A stretch of 64,000 nt of DNA, from contig NZ_MINN01000139.1 in assembly GCF_001877785.1 (NCBI RefSeq), positions 111,532 to 175,531 of the forward strand. The letters are read 5' to 3'. Positions 33,092-44,208 of the stretch are shown piece after piece. Position numbers and translations under genes: made by a program. The DNA is from Rossellomorea aquimaris. Lineage in GTDB: Bacteria; Bacillota; Bacilli; Bacillales; Bacillaceae_B. Under the pieces are notes generated by a model. The model saw only the letters and a program-made list of their open reading frames with translations, was not told the DNA's origin and ran no database searches. How positions within the stretch are numbered: the first letter of the stretch is position 1; each line of letters opens with the position of its first letter.

Positions 33092-33189
33092 TCAACTGCT
33101 GAATTTTGGTTAAATCGGGCTAGGATTCACCTGCTTATTTTCCACCTAAAGTCAGCAGGTGAACATACTGATAAATCCAATACAGTTGA
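33092..33189. repeat. Nested inverted repeat, possibly a decayed element A
   Basis: TTCACCTGCT (33126-33135) and AGCAGGTGAA (33154-33163) form a perfect 10-bp stem inside TCAACTG (33092-33098) and CAGTTGA (33183-33189). The left edge TCCAATCAACTGCTG resembles the right end of element A. Fills the rest of the gap between the sporulation lipoprotein and prfA. Confidence 0.6.
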
Positions 33190-33270
33190 ATTCAGACAAA
33201 CAGCATTCCAACTCCTATCACCACAAAAAGACAAGCAGAATCCATCTTCCACTCGCCTTAATATGATTAT

Positions 33271-33735
33271 TTATCTTTCGGTAATTTTGACATTTACGTC
33301 GTACCGGGGAATTGCTTCTTGGAGTTTTTTCTTTAGTTTTGCTTCTTCCTGCGCTGTTTGTTTGGAACTCATTTCTTTCTTCGTATGGGCTGTGACCCAC
33401 ATTTGTTCGCCGTTGATCCAGACTTCGTCGGGTTTGAACGGTGAGTATTCTCTTACGACTTCCCTTGCTTTATCTTCAAAGACACCCATCGTTGTCGATG
33501 TGCTCTCCTGATTGTTTGTCAGGTTCGGCAGATTGGGATTCTGATTCATGCTTTCGCCTTTATCCACGTTTTGCGGATTGTCCTGATTGTCCATTTTAGG
33601 CTTGCGGTTGTCAATGAATTTCGCACCGCCGCTGTCGTTGTGAGCCCCGTATTCGGACTCCTGATTTACACCGCATGCAGTGGCGATGATAAAAATCATT
33701 GTGAACAACAGAGCAAGCATCATTCTTTTCATCAT
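33271..33735 (-). CDS. YhcN/YlaJ-family sporulation lipoprotein
   Basis: 154 residues. Lipobox FIIATAC with the lipidated Cys at about residue 21, an Asn/Asp-rich linker, then a compact C-terminal domain (AREVVREYSPFKPDEVWING ... AIPRYDVNVKITER) of the YhcN/YlaJ type, found in spore inner-membrane or cortex lipoproteins. Exact role unknown. Start 33735 has AGGAGGTG upstream. Confidence 0.8.
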   Translation of the reverse strand: MMKRMMLALLFTMIFIIATACGVNQESEYGAHNDSGGAKFIDNRKPKMDNQDNPQNVDKGESMNQNPNLPNLTNNQESTSTTMGVFEDKAREVVREYSPFKPDEVWINGEQMWVTAHTKKEMSSKQTAQEEAKLKKKLQEAIPRYDVNVKITER

Positions 33736-33843
33736 GCAAAAACACCTCCTGTAATTACTTTTTCCTTCAGGAAGGTGCTTATACAAGGTGAAATTTGGCT
33801 GGCAGCTCACCCGTCCCGTAAAAAATCGAAGGCAAAACTTCAC

Positions 33844-33876
33844 CAAAAAACCGCCATCCAAACGGATAGCGGCTTC
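33844..33876 (-). terminator. Terminator of tdk
   Basis: CCGCTATCC pairs with GGATGGCGG around GTTT, followed by six T on the minus strand. Confidence 0.87.
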
Positions 33877-33895
33877 ACATAAATCAAATACTATA

Positions 33896-34507
33896 TTATA
33901 ATTCCTTCACCATATCAGGCGATACACTGAGGCCCTTTGGAACCTCATGATGATGGCGGCATCTTGGTTCGTAGGCTTCGGATGCGCCGACAAGGATGAT
34001 CGGATCGTCGTAGCCTGCCGGTTCGCCGTTGATCAGGCGCTGGGTCCTGCTCGCCGGGGAGCCGCAGACGGCACAGACGGCCTGGAGCTTGGTCACTTGT
34101 TCCGCAATGGACATGAGCGCCGGCATCGGACCGAAGGGCTCACCGCGAAAATCCTGATCAAGTCCCGCAATGATCACACGGTATCCGCTATTCGCAAGCT
34201 TTTGCACGACTTCGACTATGCCCTCGTCAAAAAATTGGACTTCGTCTATTGCGATGACGTCCACCTTTGGATTCAGATCCTCAAGGATGACCGCCGATCC
34301 CTCGACTGCCTTTGCAATGACCGAGGTACCATTGTGGGATACGACCGATTCATCGCTGTAGCGATTATCTAATTTTGGCTTATACACAGCAATTTCCTGC
34401 TTTGCGAATTGAGTGCGTCTTACGCGGCGGATCAGTTCTTCTGACTTGCCAGAGAACATGCTGCCGCAGATGACTTCCACCCATCCGGTTTGCTTCATGA
34501 CATACAC
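33896..34507 (-). CDS. tdk: Thymidine kinase
   Basis: 203 residues; phosphorylates thymidine to dTMP. The P-loop [11 protein letters not shown] is at about 15-25, the DEVQFF motif at about 89-94, and the zinc-binding lasso CAVCG with the later Cys and His (RCRHHHEV) is complete. Start is GTG at 34507, ten bases after GGAGAGG, as the B. subtilis protein also begins MY-x-MKQ. Confidence 0.96.
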   Translation of the reverse strand: MYVMKQTGWVEVICGSMFSGKSEELIRRVRRTQFAKQEIAVYKPKLDNRYSDESVVSHNGTSVIAKAVEGSAVILEDLNPKVDVIAIDEVQFFDEGIVEVVQKLANSGYRVIIAGLDQDFRGEPFGPMPALMSIAEQVTKLQAVCAVCGSPASRTQRLINGEPAGYDDPIILVGASEAYEPRCRHHHEVPKGLSVSPDMVKEL

Positions 34508-34555
34508 GAAAGCGCCTCTCCTTTCTAACCCCTCATTTTAAAAATCCTGCTAACA

Positions 34556-34686
34556 CCGCTTTTGATTTCCGTGCAAGACTTCGCTTTCCGCGGGCAGCCC
34601 GTGAGCCTCCTCGGCAAGCCTGCGGGGTCTCACATAAGCTACTCTTCCCGCAGGAGTCTTCGTCTTGCACTCCAATCAACCGCTGG
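34556..34686. repeat. Element A copy
   Basis: Intact archetype: CGCTTTTGATT-TCC-GTGCAAGAC on the left, GTCTTGCAC-TCC-AATCAACCGC on the right, with the undisturbed loop CTGCGGGGTCTCAC. Lies between rpmE and tdk; the rest of that gap shows only the rpmE terminator and a weaker GAGGC/GCCTC stem near 34900. Confidence 0.95.
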
Positions 34687-34943
34687 ATCCAAATCATTTA
34701 GATCGGCAAGTTTAGGCAGTAGCATCTTATTTAAAAAGCGGTACCTCAACTGCCCTTTTTCGCAATTTTCAGTAAACAAAATCCCTGACTGAATTCTAAC
34801 AAAAAAGGACATCTGCCGCTGATTGTCTATTAGTATAAAGCATTCCTTTATGTACGGAAAAAATGCTCTTTGAATGTGAATTTGACAGAAAAAAAGAGGC
34901 TCAGGTCTTATAAAAAAACCGCCTCGATTTTGTCTTTACGTAA

Positions 34944-34981
34944 TAAAAAACAGGCAAGCAGAATGTCCTTGCCTGTTTTTA
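34944..34981 (-). terminator. Terminator of rpmE
   Basis: AAACAGGCAAG and CTTGCCTGTTT pair perfectly across a 9-base loop with T runs on both strands. Confidence 0.9.
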
Positions 34982-35069
34982 TGCAGTGAAGAGAAGACAG
35001 CGGGAGCCCTTCCCGCCTATATGCAAGGCATGTAAACGGATTGGGCGTCCCCGATCTTCTGACTCTTCA

Positions 35070-35282
35070 TTATTGTTGTTTTTGTTTAAGACCGTATTTT
35101 TTGTTGAAACGGTCAACACGTCCACCAGCGTCAGCGAATTTCTGACGGCCTGTGTAGAATGGATGGCATTCAGAACATACCTCAACGCGCATTTCTTCTG
35201 CTACAGAACCAGTTTCAAATTCGTTACCACATGCACAACTAACTTTGATTGTGTTGTACTTAGGATGAATTCCTGATTTCAT
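35070..35282 (-). CDS. rpmE: 50S ribosomal protein L31, zinc-binding form
   Basis: 70 residues. Four zinc ligand cysteines are present: Cys16, Cys18, Cys36 and Cys39 (SCACG and VCSEC), so this is the C+ type A form made when zinc is available. Start 35282 (MKSGIHP) is preferred because AAGGAG abuts the ATG at 35291 with no spacing. Next to rho as in B. subtilis. Confidence 0.96.
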   Translation of the reverse strand: MKSGIHPKYNTIKVSCACGNEFETGSVAEEMRVEVCSECHPFYTGRQKFADAGGRVDRFNKKYGLKQKQQ

Positions 35283-35493
35283 TACTTTCATCTCCTTCCG
35301 CCCTGAATCATCTGAAACAGAGTAATTTATTACGAAGATATATGCGATATGAGCATAAGCATGGTAGTAATAGCCAGCCCCTTACCGCATCCATTTTTAA
35401 AAACACATTGATTACATTATAACAAGGACATGCCGTTTTTGCAACCTAATAAATTGGAAACGGCGGACAATAAATTTCGTCCCGAACAATAGA

Positions 35494-36756
<1,263 letters not shown>

Positions 36757-37162
36757 TATGACACCACGCTTTATTAGTTTGATTGCTGCTTTGATTGAGT
36801 GAATTGAGTTTAGGGGATTTGCACGTTGTCTTGTTTACCCTTCCTGAGGACAAAACAATCTATGTAAAATGACCCTGTAAATAAAATGAAGAAATTCTGT
36901 TGAAGCAAGAGAATCTGAAGAAAAAACCTTATCTATTTTAACCATACTTACTGAAAAAGCGCAAGGTACCCTTTTCATCTGTTGATAACTGTTCATGACT
37001 TTTTGCTTTTTCGGTGAATTGTTTTGTGTTTGAGAAAAATAGGAAGGCAGCGTCACCTTTGAAGGGTAGGTGTGGGTGATAAGATGTTGAGGGGGAAAGT
37101 TGGCTTTCCCCTTCTCTATCTTTTTGAAGATTTCTCTTTTATTTTTGAATGGTGCTGATATA

Positions 37163-37396
37163 CCGCTAATGATTTCCGTGGAAGACTCCGCTTTCCGCGG
37201 GTAGCCCGTGAGCCTCTACAAACTTTGAGAGGAAGCTGTCCAGCTCCAGGGCTTAGAGGCACATGTCATAAGCCAAACCGGTCAAGAAGGCAAAGAACGC
37301 CTTCGTGGCCGGTCCGTCTTATGCCACACGCCTCTGAGCAAAGCCCCTCCGCTTTTCGGATAGGAGTCTGCGTCTTCCACTACAATCAACCGCTGG
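37163..37396. repeat. Element A copy split by one inverted element B
   Basis: Element A left half with GTGGAAGAC and right half with GTCTTCCAC flank a B copy at 37237-37357 in the reverse orientation (starts TGTCCAGCTCC, ends CCGCTTTTC). A's loop segment around the junction has been altered compared with intact copies. Confidence 0.9.
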
Positions 37397-37455
37397 AAAG
37401 TATCATTCAAAGTTACGCTCAGAATGCTGCACTTTCCCCACCAAAACTTACTACT

Positions 37456-38418
37456 TTATCTTATAACCAAGTTCGGTTTTTTCTGAAGGCTGTGGCGGCC
37501 GTCGATGAAGCGGACGGTTCCGGATTTGGCACGCATGACGATGGAGTGGGTCAGTCCGTGTGAGCCTTTCAGCTGGACGCCTCTCAGGAGTTCGCCGTCG
37601 GTTACGCCGGTTGCGGCGAAGATGGCGTCGTCTCCGCAGACGAGGTCTTCCATGCGCAATACCTTGTCTACATCAAGCCCCATGCTGATGCAGCGCTGAA
37701 GCTCGGCATCGTTCTGAGGGAGCAGTTTCCCTTGGATTTCCCCGCCTAGGCACTTCAGGGCCACTGCGGCAAGGACACCTTCAGGGGCACCGCCGGATCC
37801 GAATAAGATGTCGACTCCCGTGTGGTCGAATGCTGTGTTCATCGCACCGGCAACATCACCGTCATTGATCAGCTTGATGCGGGCACCCGCTTCTCTCAGC
37901 TGCTGGATGATGTGCTCATGGCGCTCACGGTTCAGCACCGTTGCCACGACGTCTTCAATATCTTTGTTCTTCGCTTTGGCCACTGCTTTCAGATTATCGA
38001 TGACGGAAGCATCGATATCGATCTTGCCTACTGCTTCCGGTCCAACCGCAATTTTATCCATATACATATCCGGGGCGTTCAACAGGTTCCCGTGATCGGC
38101 AACAGCAAGGACCGCAAGTGCGTTCCAGCCGCCGGATGCAACGATATTCGTCCCTTCAAGGGGATCCACTGCCACGTCGACGCGCGGTCCGTAACCCGTT
38201 CCGAGCTTTTCGCCGATATACAGCATCGGTGCTTCGTCCATTTCCCCTTCACCGATCACGACGGTCCCTTTCATCGGTACAGTATCAAAAACATCACGCA
38301 TGGCAGAAGTAGCGGCATCATCCGCTTCGTCCTTCTTGCCGCGGCCCATCCATCTCGCTGATGCAAGCGCCGCTCCTTCCGTTACACGAACCAGTTCCAT
38401 TGATAAACTTCTTTCCAT
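37456..38418 (-). CDS. glpX: Fructose-1,6-bisphosphatase class II
   Basis: 320 residues; gluconeogenic phosphatase of the GlpX type. Metal and substrate motifs are present: [23 protein letters not shown], and the C-terminal part [20 protein letters not shown]. Lies between murAB and rho as in B. subtilis. Confidence 0.95.
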   Translation of the reverse strand: MERSLSMELVRVTEGAALASARWMGRGKKDEADDAATSAMRDVFDTVPMKGTVVIGEGEMDEAPMLYIGEKLGTGYGPRVDVAVDPLEGTNIVASGGWNALAVLAVADHGNLLNAPDMYMDKIAVGPEAVGKIDIDASVIDNLKAVAKAKNKDIEDVVATVLNRERHEHIIQQLREAGARIKLINDGDVAGAMNTAFDHTGVDILFGSGGAPEGVLAAVALKCLGGEIQGKLLPQNDAELQRCISMGLDVDKVLRMEDLVCGDDAIFAATGVTDGELLRGVQLKGSHGLTHSIVMRAKSGTVRFIDGRHSLQKKPNLVIR

Positions 38419-38630
38419 GTATACAGCCTCCCCGAATTCCCTTTAGTGTGAGTCCCTTCACCTGCAGGCCCCATGCCCGCAGCACCCGAAAAGGAACATT
38501 ATCTGCAATAAATTTAAATTGTATAACATATTAACAGATTTATTGTAACACATTTATCGGTTCAGAGAGGCTTTTTTTCAAAAAAAGCGGGTCCAATCCT
38601 TCTCAATGCTGAGAATTATTTCAAATCAGA

Positions 38631-39914
38631 TTATGATTTTAATTGTTCCAGCTCTTCCGCCGTCATTTTTTCACGCCAGATTGTCGCACCGAGTCCTTCA
38701 AGCTTCTCGACCAGGTCGCTGTAGCCGCGGTCGATGTGCTCAAGGCCTGTCACCTCGGTGATCCCTTCCGCCATCAGGCCGGCAATCACCAGGGCCGCTC
38801 CCGCACGGAGGTCGCTTGCTTTTACCTTTGCGCCCTGAAGCTGGACAGGTCCGTTGATGATGGCTGAACGCCCTTCCACTTTAATCGTGGCATTCATGCG
38901 TCTCAGTTCATCGATATGCTTGAAACGGGCGGAATAAATCGTATCGGTCACGACAGCGGAACCTTCCGCTCTATTCAGGAGTGCCGTGAACGGCTGCTGA
39001 AGGTCCGTCGGGAAGCCTGGATATACCAGCGTTTTGATATCGACGGATTTCAGCTTGTCCGCTTTTCCGATAAAGATCTGGTCATCATTCGCTTCCACAG
39101 GGACGCCCATTTCGCGAAGCTTCGCAATCACTGATTCCATATGTAACGGAATGACATTGTCGATCAGGACGCCTTTACCTGCAGCCGCTGCAAGAATCAT
39201 GAACGTTCCCGCCTCGATGCGGTCAGGGATAATCGTGTGCCTGCAGCCATGAAGTTCATCGACTCCGTCGATGCGGATGACGTCTGTTCCGGCTCCTTTG
39301 ATTTTTGCTCCCATATTGCTGAGGAGAGTCGCAACATCAATGATTTCAGGCTCTTTCGCCGCATTCTCGATGATTGTGCGGCCTTTTGCGCGCACGGCTG
39401 CCAGCATGATATTGATGGTAGCACCTACACTGACAACATCAAGATAAATACGCGCGCCTTTTAGTTCATCGGCACGAAGATAAATCGCACCCTGTTCATT
39501 TGTCACTTCGGCACCGAGGGCTTCGAATCCCTTGATATGCTGGTCGATCGGACGGGGGCCGAGATGACATCCGCCAGGAAGGCCGATGACGGCTTTCTTG
39601 AAGCGGCCGAGCATCGCACCCATCAGATAGTAGGACGCGCGGAGCTTTTTGACTTTTCCGCTCGGAAGCGGCATGGACACCATCGTGCTTGGGTCCACTC
39701 TCATTTCTCCATCTTCGAAACTGACCGTTCCGCCGATTTCTTCAAGCAGATCCTGAAGTGTGCGGACGTCTGATATATCCGGCAGTCCTTCAATCGTTAC
39801 CGGCGAGTCGGCAAGAATCGTTGCCGGGATCAATGCGACTGCGCTGTTTTTTGCACCACTGACTTTAATGGTACCTTCAAGTGGATATCCACCTGCAATC
39901 TTAAGCTTTTCCAT
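38631..39914 (-). CDS. murAB: UDP-N-acetylglucosamine 1-carboxyvinyltransferase (MurA2)
   Basis: 427 residues; second MurA paralogue, normal for low-GC Gram-positives. The catalytic Cys116 is in [16 protein letters not shown]; Lys22-Asn23 present. Position between glpX and tal identifies it as murAB (murZ) rather than murAA. Regulation is not evident from the sequence. Confidence 0.96.
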   Translation of the reverse strand: MEKLKIAGGYPLEGTIKVSGAKNSAVALIPATILADSPVTIEGLPDISDVRTLQDLLEEIGGTVSFEDGEMRVDPSTMVSMPLPSGKVKKLRASYYLMGAMLGRFKKAVIGLPGGCHLGPRPIDQHIKGFEALGAEVTNEQGAIYLRADELKGARIYLDVVSVGATINIMLAAVRAKGRTIIENAAKEPEIIDVATLLSNMGAKIKGAGTDVIRIDGVDELHGCRHTIIPDRIEAGTFMILAAAAGKGVLIDNVIPLHMESVIAKLREMGVPVEANDDQIFIGKADKLKSVDIKTLVYPGFPTDLQQPFTALLNRAEGSAVVTDTIYSARFKHIDELRRMNATIKVEGRSAIINGPVQLQGAKVKASDLRAGAALVIAGLMAEGITEVTGLEHIDRGYSDLVEKLEGLGATIWREKMTAEELEQLKS

Positions 39915-40091
39915 TTTAATCTCCCTTCCACTGTCCCGGTGGCGGCTTCAATCCAGCAACCGGACAAAAAGGATTATTTTTCCATACGAAGACGATCTAA
40001 GAAGTGTTATTGTCTACTAGTTTATACATATTTCGTCAAAACATGTATAGGATTTTCGATTTTATTCTCACTGGTCCAATTGACCCTGAGT

Positions 40092-40733
40092 TTATCGGTT
40101 ATTCCAGTCATTAAGGAATGCTTCGATCCCTTTATCAGTAAGAGGATGGTTGAATAACTGCTTCAATACTTTAAGAGGGACGGTCGCAATATGCGCGCCT
40201 CTAAGTGCAGCTTCTGTGATATGCTGCGGGTGGCGTGTCGATGCAGCGATGATCTCCGTTTCAAGTCCGTGGATCGCAAAGATTTCAGCGATTTTCGAAA
40301 CGAGTTCAAGGCCGTCATGGCCGATGTCATCCAGTCTTCCAAGGAAAGGTGATACATACGTTGCACCGGCACGGGCTGCCAGCAGGGCCTGGTTCGCACT
40401 GAAGATCAGCGTGACATTGGTCTTAATCCCTTCTTTTGAAAAAGTGGATGCAGCAGTCAAGCCGTCAGGAGTCATCGGAAGCTTGATCGTGATGTTCGGA
40501 GCGATTTTTGCAAGCTCGCGTCCTTCCTTGATCATGCCTTCCGCATCTGTGGCGATGACTTCTGCACTGACCGAGCCCGGTACAAGCTCCGTGATTTCCT
40601 TCAGGCGGTCTTCGAAGGTGACGCCTTTTTCTTTCGCCACGAGTGACGGATTCGTCGTAACCCCCGACACGATTCCCCATTCAAAGGCTTCTCTGATTTC
40701 GTCCATGTTTGCTGTATCGATGAAAAATTTCAA
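40092..40733 (-). CDS. tal: Transaldolase, small type (YwjH/TalC group)
   Basis: 213 residues of the short transaldolase/fructose-6-phosphate aldolase family. N-terminus [27 protein letters not shown], the Schiff-base region with Lys in [14 protein letters not shown] and [10 protein letters not shown]. Non-oxidative pentose phosphate pathway. Follows fbaA after 178 bp that contain a strong hairpin. Confidence 0.93.
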   Translation of the reverse strand: MKFFIDTANMDEIREAFEWGIVSGVTTNPSLVAKEKGVTFEDRLKEITELVPGSVSAEVIATDAEGMIKEGRELAKIAPNITIKLPMTPDGLTAASTFSKEGIKTNVTLIFSANQALLAARAGATYVSPFLGRLDDIGHDGLELVSKIAEIFAIHGLETEIIAASTRHPQHITEAALRGAHIATVPLKVLKQLFNHPLTDKGIEAFLNDWNNR

Positions 40734-40776
40734 GTCTCCTACCCCTTTTCGACAAAATTTTCAATCTTTTTATAAT

Positions 40777-40832
40777 GAACGGAGAGGACTGACCCAAAAA
40801 GGCATTACCTTCCCTGGTGCCAGTCCTCTCCA
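40777..40832 (-). promoter_or_regulatory. Hairpin between fbaA and tal
   Basis: GGAGAGGACTG and CAGTCCTCTCC form a perfect 11-bp stem with a loop of about 29 bases. No T run follows on the minus strand, so it is probably a stability or processing element rather than a terminator. Confidence 0.6.
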
Positions 40833-40911
40833 ACTGCTTCATTCTTTTTCTACCACGCCTGAAAAGATCTAATCTGTTTCCAGTCACTTTCCAGACATTA
40901 CCTCTATCCGC

Positions 40912-41769
40912 TTACGCCTGGTTAGAAGAACCGAATTCACGCATTTTACCGATAACAGTCGCTTTGATTGCTTCACGTGCAGGACCCATGTATTTACGTG
41001 GATCGTACACTTCAGAATCTGCAGCAAGCACTTCGCGTACTTTCTTCGCAGAAGCGATTTGGTTTTCAGTGTTTACGTTGATTTTAGCTGTTCCATAAGA
41101 AATCGCTTTTTGGATATCTTTTGTAGGAATACCAGTACCGCCGTGAAGTACTAGTGGTACTCCTGTAGCAGCTCCGATTTCTTCCATTTCTTTGAATCCA
41201 AGGTTTGGTTCGCCTTTGTAAGGACCATGTACTGAACCAAGTGCAGGTGCAAGTGTGTCGATTCCAGTACGTTCAACCAACTCCTGGCACTCTTTAGGGT
41301 CAGCATAGATTACGCCGTCAGCCACTACGTCATCTTCCTGTCCGCCTACAGTACCAAGCTCAGCTTCAACAGAAACACCTTTAGAGTGAGCATACTCAAC
41401 CACTTTTGAAGTGATTTCGATGTTCTCTTCGAAAGGACCGTGAGAAGCGTCGATCATAACTGATGTGAAACCGGCATCGATTGCTTCTTTACATTTATCA
41501 TAGCTTGAACCGTGGTCAAGGTGGATTGCAACAGGGACCGTGATGTTCAAGTCTTCCATAAGACCTTCCACCATTTTCACTACTGTTTTGAATCCGCTCA
41601 TGTAACGCGCTGCACCTTCAGAAACACCAAGGATGACAGGTGATTTCTCTTCTTCTGCAGCTTGAAGGATCGCTTGAGTGAACTCAAGGTTGTTCAAGTT
41701 GAATTGACCAACAGCATAGCTGTTTTCTTTTGCTTGGATAAGCATGTCTTTCATTGAAACTAAAGGCAT
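40912..41769 (-). CDS. fbaA: Fructose-bisphosphate aldolase class II
   Basis: 285 residues; zinc-dependent glycolytic/gluconeogenic aldolase. Zinc ligands are in [15 protein letters not shown] and LHGGTGIP; the [12 protein letters not shown] segment is typical. AAAAGGAGG precedes the ATG. The promoter region contains a long inverted repeat (41804-41875). Confidence 0.97.
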   Translation of the reverse strand: MPLVSMKDMLIQAKENSYAVGQFNLNNLEFTQAILQAAEEEKSPVILGVSEGAARYMSGFKTVVKMVEGLMEDLNITVPVAIHLDHGSSYDKCKEAIDAGFTSVMIDASHGPFEENIEITSKVVEYAHSKGVSVEAELGTVGGQEDDVVADGVIYADPKECQELVERTGIDTLAPALGSVHGPYKGEPNLGFKEMEEIGAATGVPLVLHGGTGIPTKDIQKAISYGTAKINVNTENQIASAKKVREVLAADSEVYDPRKYMGPAREAIKATVIGKMREFGSSNQA

Positions 41770-41803
41770 TATTTTTCCTCCTTTTATTCAGTCAGTGCGC
41801 CAT

Positions 41804-41889
41804 TTTTGGTATGATAATGGAAGTGTGTTCACACTGATTAACATTGTTAACAATTTCACTTGTATCATACCAAAACATAAATGATTTTA
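41804..41889 (-). promoter_or_regulatory. fbaA promoter within a 13-bp inverted repeat
   Basis: On the minus strand a TTGGTA -35 box lies 18 bases before TATGAT. The sequence TTTTGGTATGATA at 41804-41816 is repeated inverted at 41863-41875, and the second copy contains the -10 box. Inside are further pairs, AAGTG/CACTT and TGTTAA-type repeats. Confidence 0.65.
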
Positions 41890-41947
41890 CCAACTGATGA
41901 GGCAAATTGTAAAAAATACTACTATTTTCACTATTCTAAATTCTGGG

Positions 41948-42310
41948 TCAAACCGGAATGTACTGCCTTACTGCCTGTCTGATGTCATCGATATCGAACG
42001 GCTTAGCGAAATGCGTCAATGCACCCAGATCCTTCGCTTCCTGGATCATATCCAGTTCCCCGTAGGCGGTCATGATGATGACGCGGATATCCTGATTCTT
42101 CTTCTTCATGCGCTTCAGGATTTCGATTCCGTCCATGCCGGGAATCTTCATATCCAGAAGGACGAGATCAGGGGAATGCTTATCCGCGATTTCAAGTGCC
42201 TGGACGCCATTCGCTGCCTGGAAGGTTTGATAGCCTTCCTTTTGCAGGACTTCGTTTAATAGAATTCGAATACCGAACTGATCATCAACAATAAGAATCT
42301 TTTCATTCAT
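41948..42310 (-). CDS. spo0F: Sporulation phosphorelay response regulator Spo0F
   Basis: 120-residue single receiver domain that passes phosphate from sensor kinases to Spo0B. Acidic pocket Asp9-Asp10, phospho-acceptor Asp53 ([11 protein letters not shown]), Thr in IIMTAYGE and Lys in HFAKPFD. Nearly identical to B. subtilis Spo0F. Start 42310 has AAAAGGGG upstream; the in-frame extension to 42358 is rejected. Confidence 0.97.
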   Translation of the reverse strand: MNEKILIVDDQFGIRILLNEVLQKEGYQTFQAANGVQALEIADKHSPDLVLLDMKIPGMDGIEILKRMKKKNQDIRVIIMTAYGELDMIQEAKDLGALTHFAKPFDIDDIRQAVRQYIPV

Positions 42311-42410
42311 GTGACTTATCCCCTTTTTAAATAGAATCTGATTTTCGCTTAAGAACATAAAAAATCAACCGATGGATTTTGAACGTCTGTTGTCTTGTCC
42401 CCTGTCATAC

Positions 42411-42473
42411 TCCTCTTTGATTTCCGTGCAAGCCTCCGCTTTACGCAGGGCGCTTGCACGGAAATCAACCGCT
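42411..42473. repeat. Shortened element A, perfect palindrome
   Basis: TTGATTTCCGTGCAAGC (42417-42433) and GCTTGCACGGAAATCAA (42452-42468) pair over 17 bp without the usual internal TCC/TCC mismatch, with an 18-base loop. The upper half of the element is missing. Confidence 0.9.
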
Positions 42474-42578
42474 GCAACAACTTCAAACAATGTTCAAAAT
42501 TAATTTAACGTATCTACTTATTTCCCACTTCTAATACTTCTCTTTTTCCGGTGAAAATTCCTGCTTATTCTCCATTAT

Positions 42579-42606
42579 TTTACTTAGGTTCATTTTCCTT
42601 TATAAT
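42579..42606 (+). promoter_or_regulatory. Sigma-A promoter of ywjG
   Basis: TTTACT (42579-42584), 16 bases, TATAAT (42601-42606). Confidence 0.65.
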
Positions 42607-42624
42607 AAGCGATACAGCAAAGAT

Positions 42625-42646
42625 TGTCGAAGGCTAATGTTCGACA
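42625..42646. promoter_or_regulatory. Paired Spo0A boxes upstream of ywjG
   Basis: TGTCGAA at 42625-42631 and its inverse TTCGACA at 42640-42646, separated by 8 bp. They lie just after the likely ywjG start of transcription, a position fitting repression. spo0F is divergent on the other side. Confidence 0.6.
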
Positions 42647-42663
42647 GATGGAGGAGTGGAAAG

Positions 42664-43185
42664 ATGATCAAAATGTTCACGACCCAGTTATCGGGTCTGT
42701 TTAAACGCATATCTGAAAAGCAGGAGTTTGAGATCGAGGATGCGGCAAGGCTGCTGGCCCAGGCGGCTGTCGGAGAAGGCTCGATTTACATCAAGGCATT
42801 CGGAGAGATGGAGGCGGTGACGGCAGAGGCGCTCTATGGTGCTGAACGCCTGCCTTCTGTTAAAAAATTCGAGGAGTCCACCGTGCTGACGGAAGCGGAC
42901 CGCGTCCTTGTCGTGACCCGTTTGTCATCGGATGAGGAAGCGGCCCGATTTGCGGGCGGCCTGGCGGATGAAGGTGTTCCGTTTGTCGGCATATCGGGGC
43001 TTGTCCCGGACAACGAAGGACTTGCAGGACTTGCCGACCTTCATCTTGATACCAAAGTGATCAAAGGGATGCTTCCGGGTGAGGAAATCGGCGAGCGGGT
43101 GTGCATGCCGACGAGCATGGCCGCTCTTTATATTTATTTTGCGATCGGGTTTGTGATCCGGGAGATGCTTGAGGAGTATGAATAA
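42664..43185 (+). CDS. ywjG: DUF2529 family protein YwjG
   Basis: 173 residues, conserved next to spo0F and pyrG in Bacillaceae. The middle part (VLTEADRVLVVTRLSSDEEA ... GVPFVGISGL) resembles a SIS-like sugar-phosphate-binding fold. Function unknown. Start 42664 has GGAGG upstream; the in-frame start at 42637 would lie within the Spo0A boxes. Confidence 0.82.
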   Translation: MIKMFTTQLSGLFKRISEKQEFEIEDAARLLAQAAVGEGSIYIKAFGEMEAVTAEALYGAERLPSVKKFEESTVLTEADRVLVVTRLSSDEEAARFAGGLADEGVPFVGISGLVPDNEGLAGLADLHLDTKVIKGMLPGEEIGERVCMPTSMAALYIYFAIGFVIREMLEEYE

Positions 43186-43189
43186 TAGG

Positions 43190-43221
43190 AAGGCCCGTCC
43201 AGGGATGGACGGGCTTTTTTA
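43190..43221 (+). terminator. Convergent terminator between ywjG and the ABC operon
   Basis: AAGCCCGTCC-type stem: GGCCCGTCC pairs with GGACGGGC across a short loop, T run on the plus strand and A/T on the other side. Confidence 0.88.
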
Positions 43222-44208
43222 TGCTGATTTTACTTTTTTCGCATGAATATACGTAACGGCGAGGGCCAGTACGAGCACGCTTCCTTTGATGATTTCGAAT
43301 GCGTAGTACGGCAGGTTCATCATGGTGAGCCCGTTGAGGAGGACTCCGATGAGCGCGGCACCGAAGAAGGTTCCGAGGATGTTTGGTTTCCCCGCTCCGA
43401 GTACCGAAAAACCGACGAACACTGCGGCCACCGCTTCCATGAGAAGAGGTGCCCCGGCATCCATCTGTCCCGAACCGACTCTGGCGGTAAACAGGATGCC
43501 GCCGATGGAAGCAAACACCCCCGACAGGACATAGGCGATCAGTTTCACCCGCTTGATGTTCACCCCAGACAACCGCGATGCTTCCGCATTCCCTCCCGTC
43601 ATATAAAGGATCCGTCCCCAGCGCGTAAAATGCATGATCACATACATCAACCCGACAAAGACGAGCATGATCCAGACGGGTACAGGCAGACCGAGCAGTT
43701 CTCCCTGGCCGATCCATAAAAACGCATCAGAAAACGTTCCCGGGGCCGTCCCGCCGCTTGCCATCGGCATATTGTTATAAATGGAGTATCCCTCTGTATA
43801 TGTACGGTGGATCCCTGAAATGATGTACATCGCACCGAGCGTCGCCAGCAGATCCGGGATCCCGAGTTTGACGATCAGGAGGGAATTGAAGAGCCCCACT
43901 CCCGCGCCGGCCAGCAGCGGGATCAGGAGCACGAGCCACAACGGTGCTTCATACCACACCATCAGAGAAGCCGTCACCACCGTGGAGAGTGAAACGGTCG
44001 AACCGACGGACAAATCAAACCCGTCGACGACCAGCGTGAAAGTCACACCGAGTGCGACGAGCGTCACGATCGAAATGGACCTTAAAATATCCGACAGATT
44101 CCCGTATGTGAAGAAGAATGGATGATAAACGCTGAAAAAAATCAATATAACCGCCATCAATGCAATGGCACCGTATTTAAACAGTAAGTCTAACGTCTTT
44201 GCTTTCAT
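43219..44208 (-). CDS. CUT2-type ABC transporter permease (RbsC family)
   Basis: 329 residues with 8-10 hydrophobic segments and the RbsC-type motifs VDGFDLSVGSTVSLS, GLFNSLLIVKLGIPDLLATLG and ASRLSGVNIKRVKLIAYVLSG. Last gene of a three-gene importer operon; overlaps the ATPase gene by 32 bases. Because the operon has a SAM riboswitch, the substrate is inferred to be a sulfur-containing sugar or nucleoside such as methylthioribose, not ribose. Start 44208 follows GGAGG. Confidence 0.9.
   Translation of the reverse strand: MKAKTLDLLFKYGAIALMAVILIFFSVYHPFFFTYGNLSDILRSISIVTLVALGVTFTLVVDGFDLSVGSTVSLSTVVTASLMVWYEAPLWLVLLIPLLAGAGVGLFNSLLIVKLGIPDLLATLGAMYIISGIHRTYTEGYSIYNNMPMASGGTAPGTFSDAFLWIGQGELLGLPVPVWIMLVFVGLMYVIMHFTRWGRILYMTGGNAEASRLSGVNIKRVKLIAYVLSGVFASIGGILFTARVGSGQMDAGAPLLMEAVAAVFVGFSVLGAGKPNILGTFFGAALIGVLLNGLTMMNLPYYAFEIIKGSVLVLALAVTYIHAKKVKSA

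Noticed and set aside
37091..37120. Terminator on the plus strand (GGGGAAAG/CTTTCCCC) near the rho leader
   Set aside because: No plus-strand gene precedes it; it may end antisense transcripts, but that is not supported by other sequence evidence.
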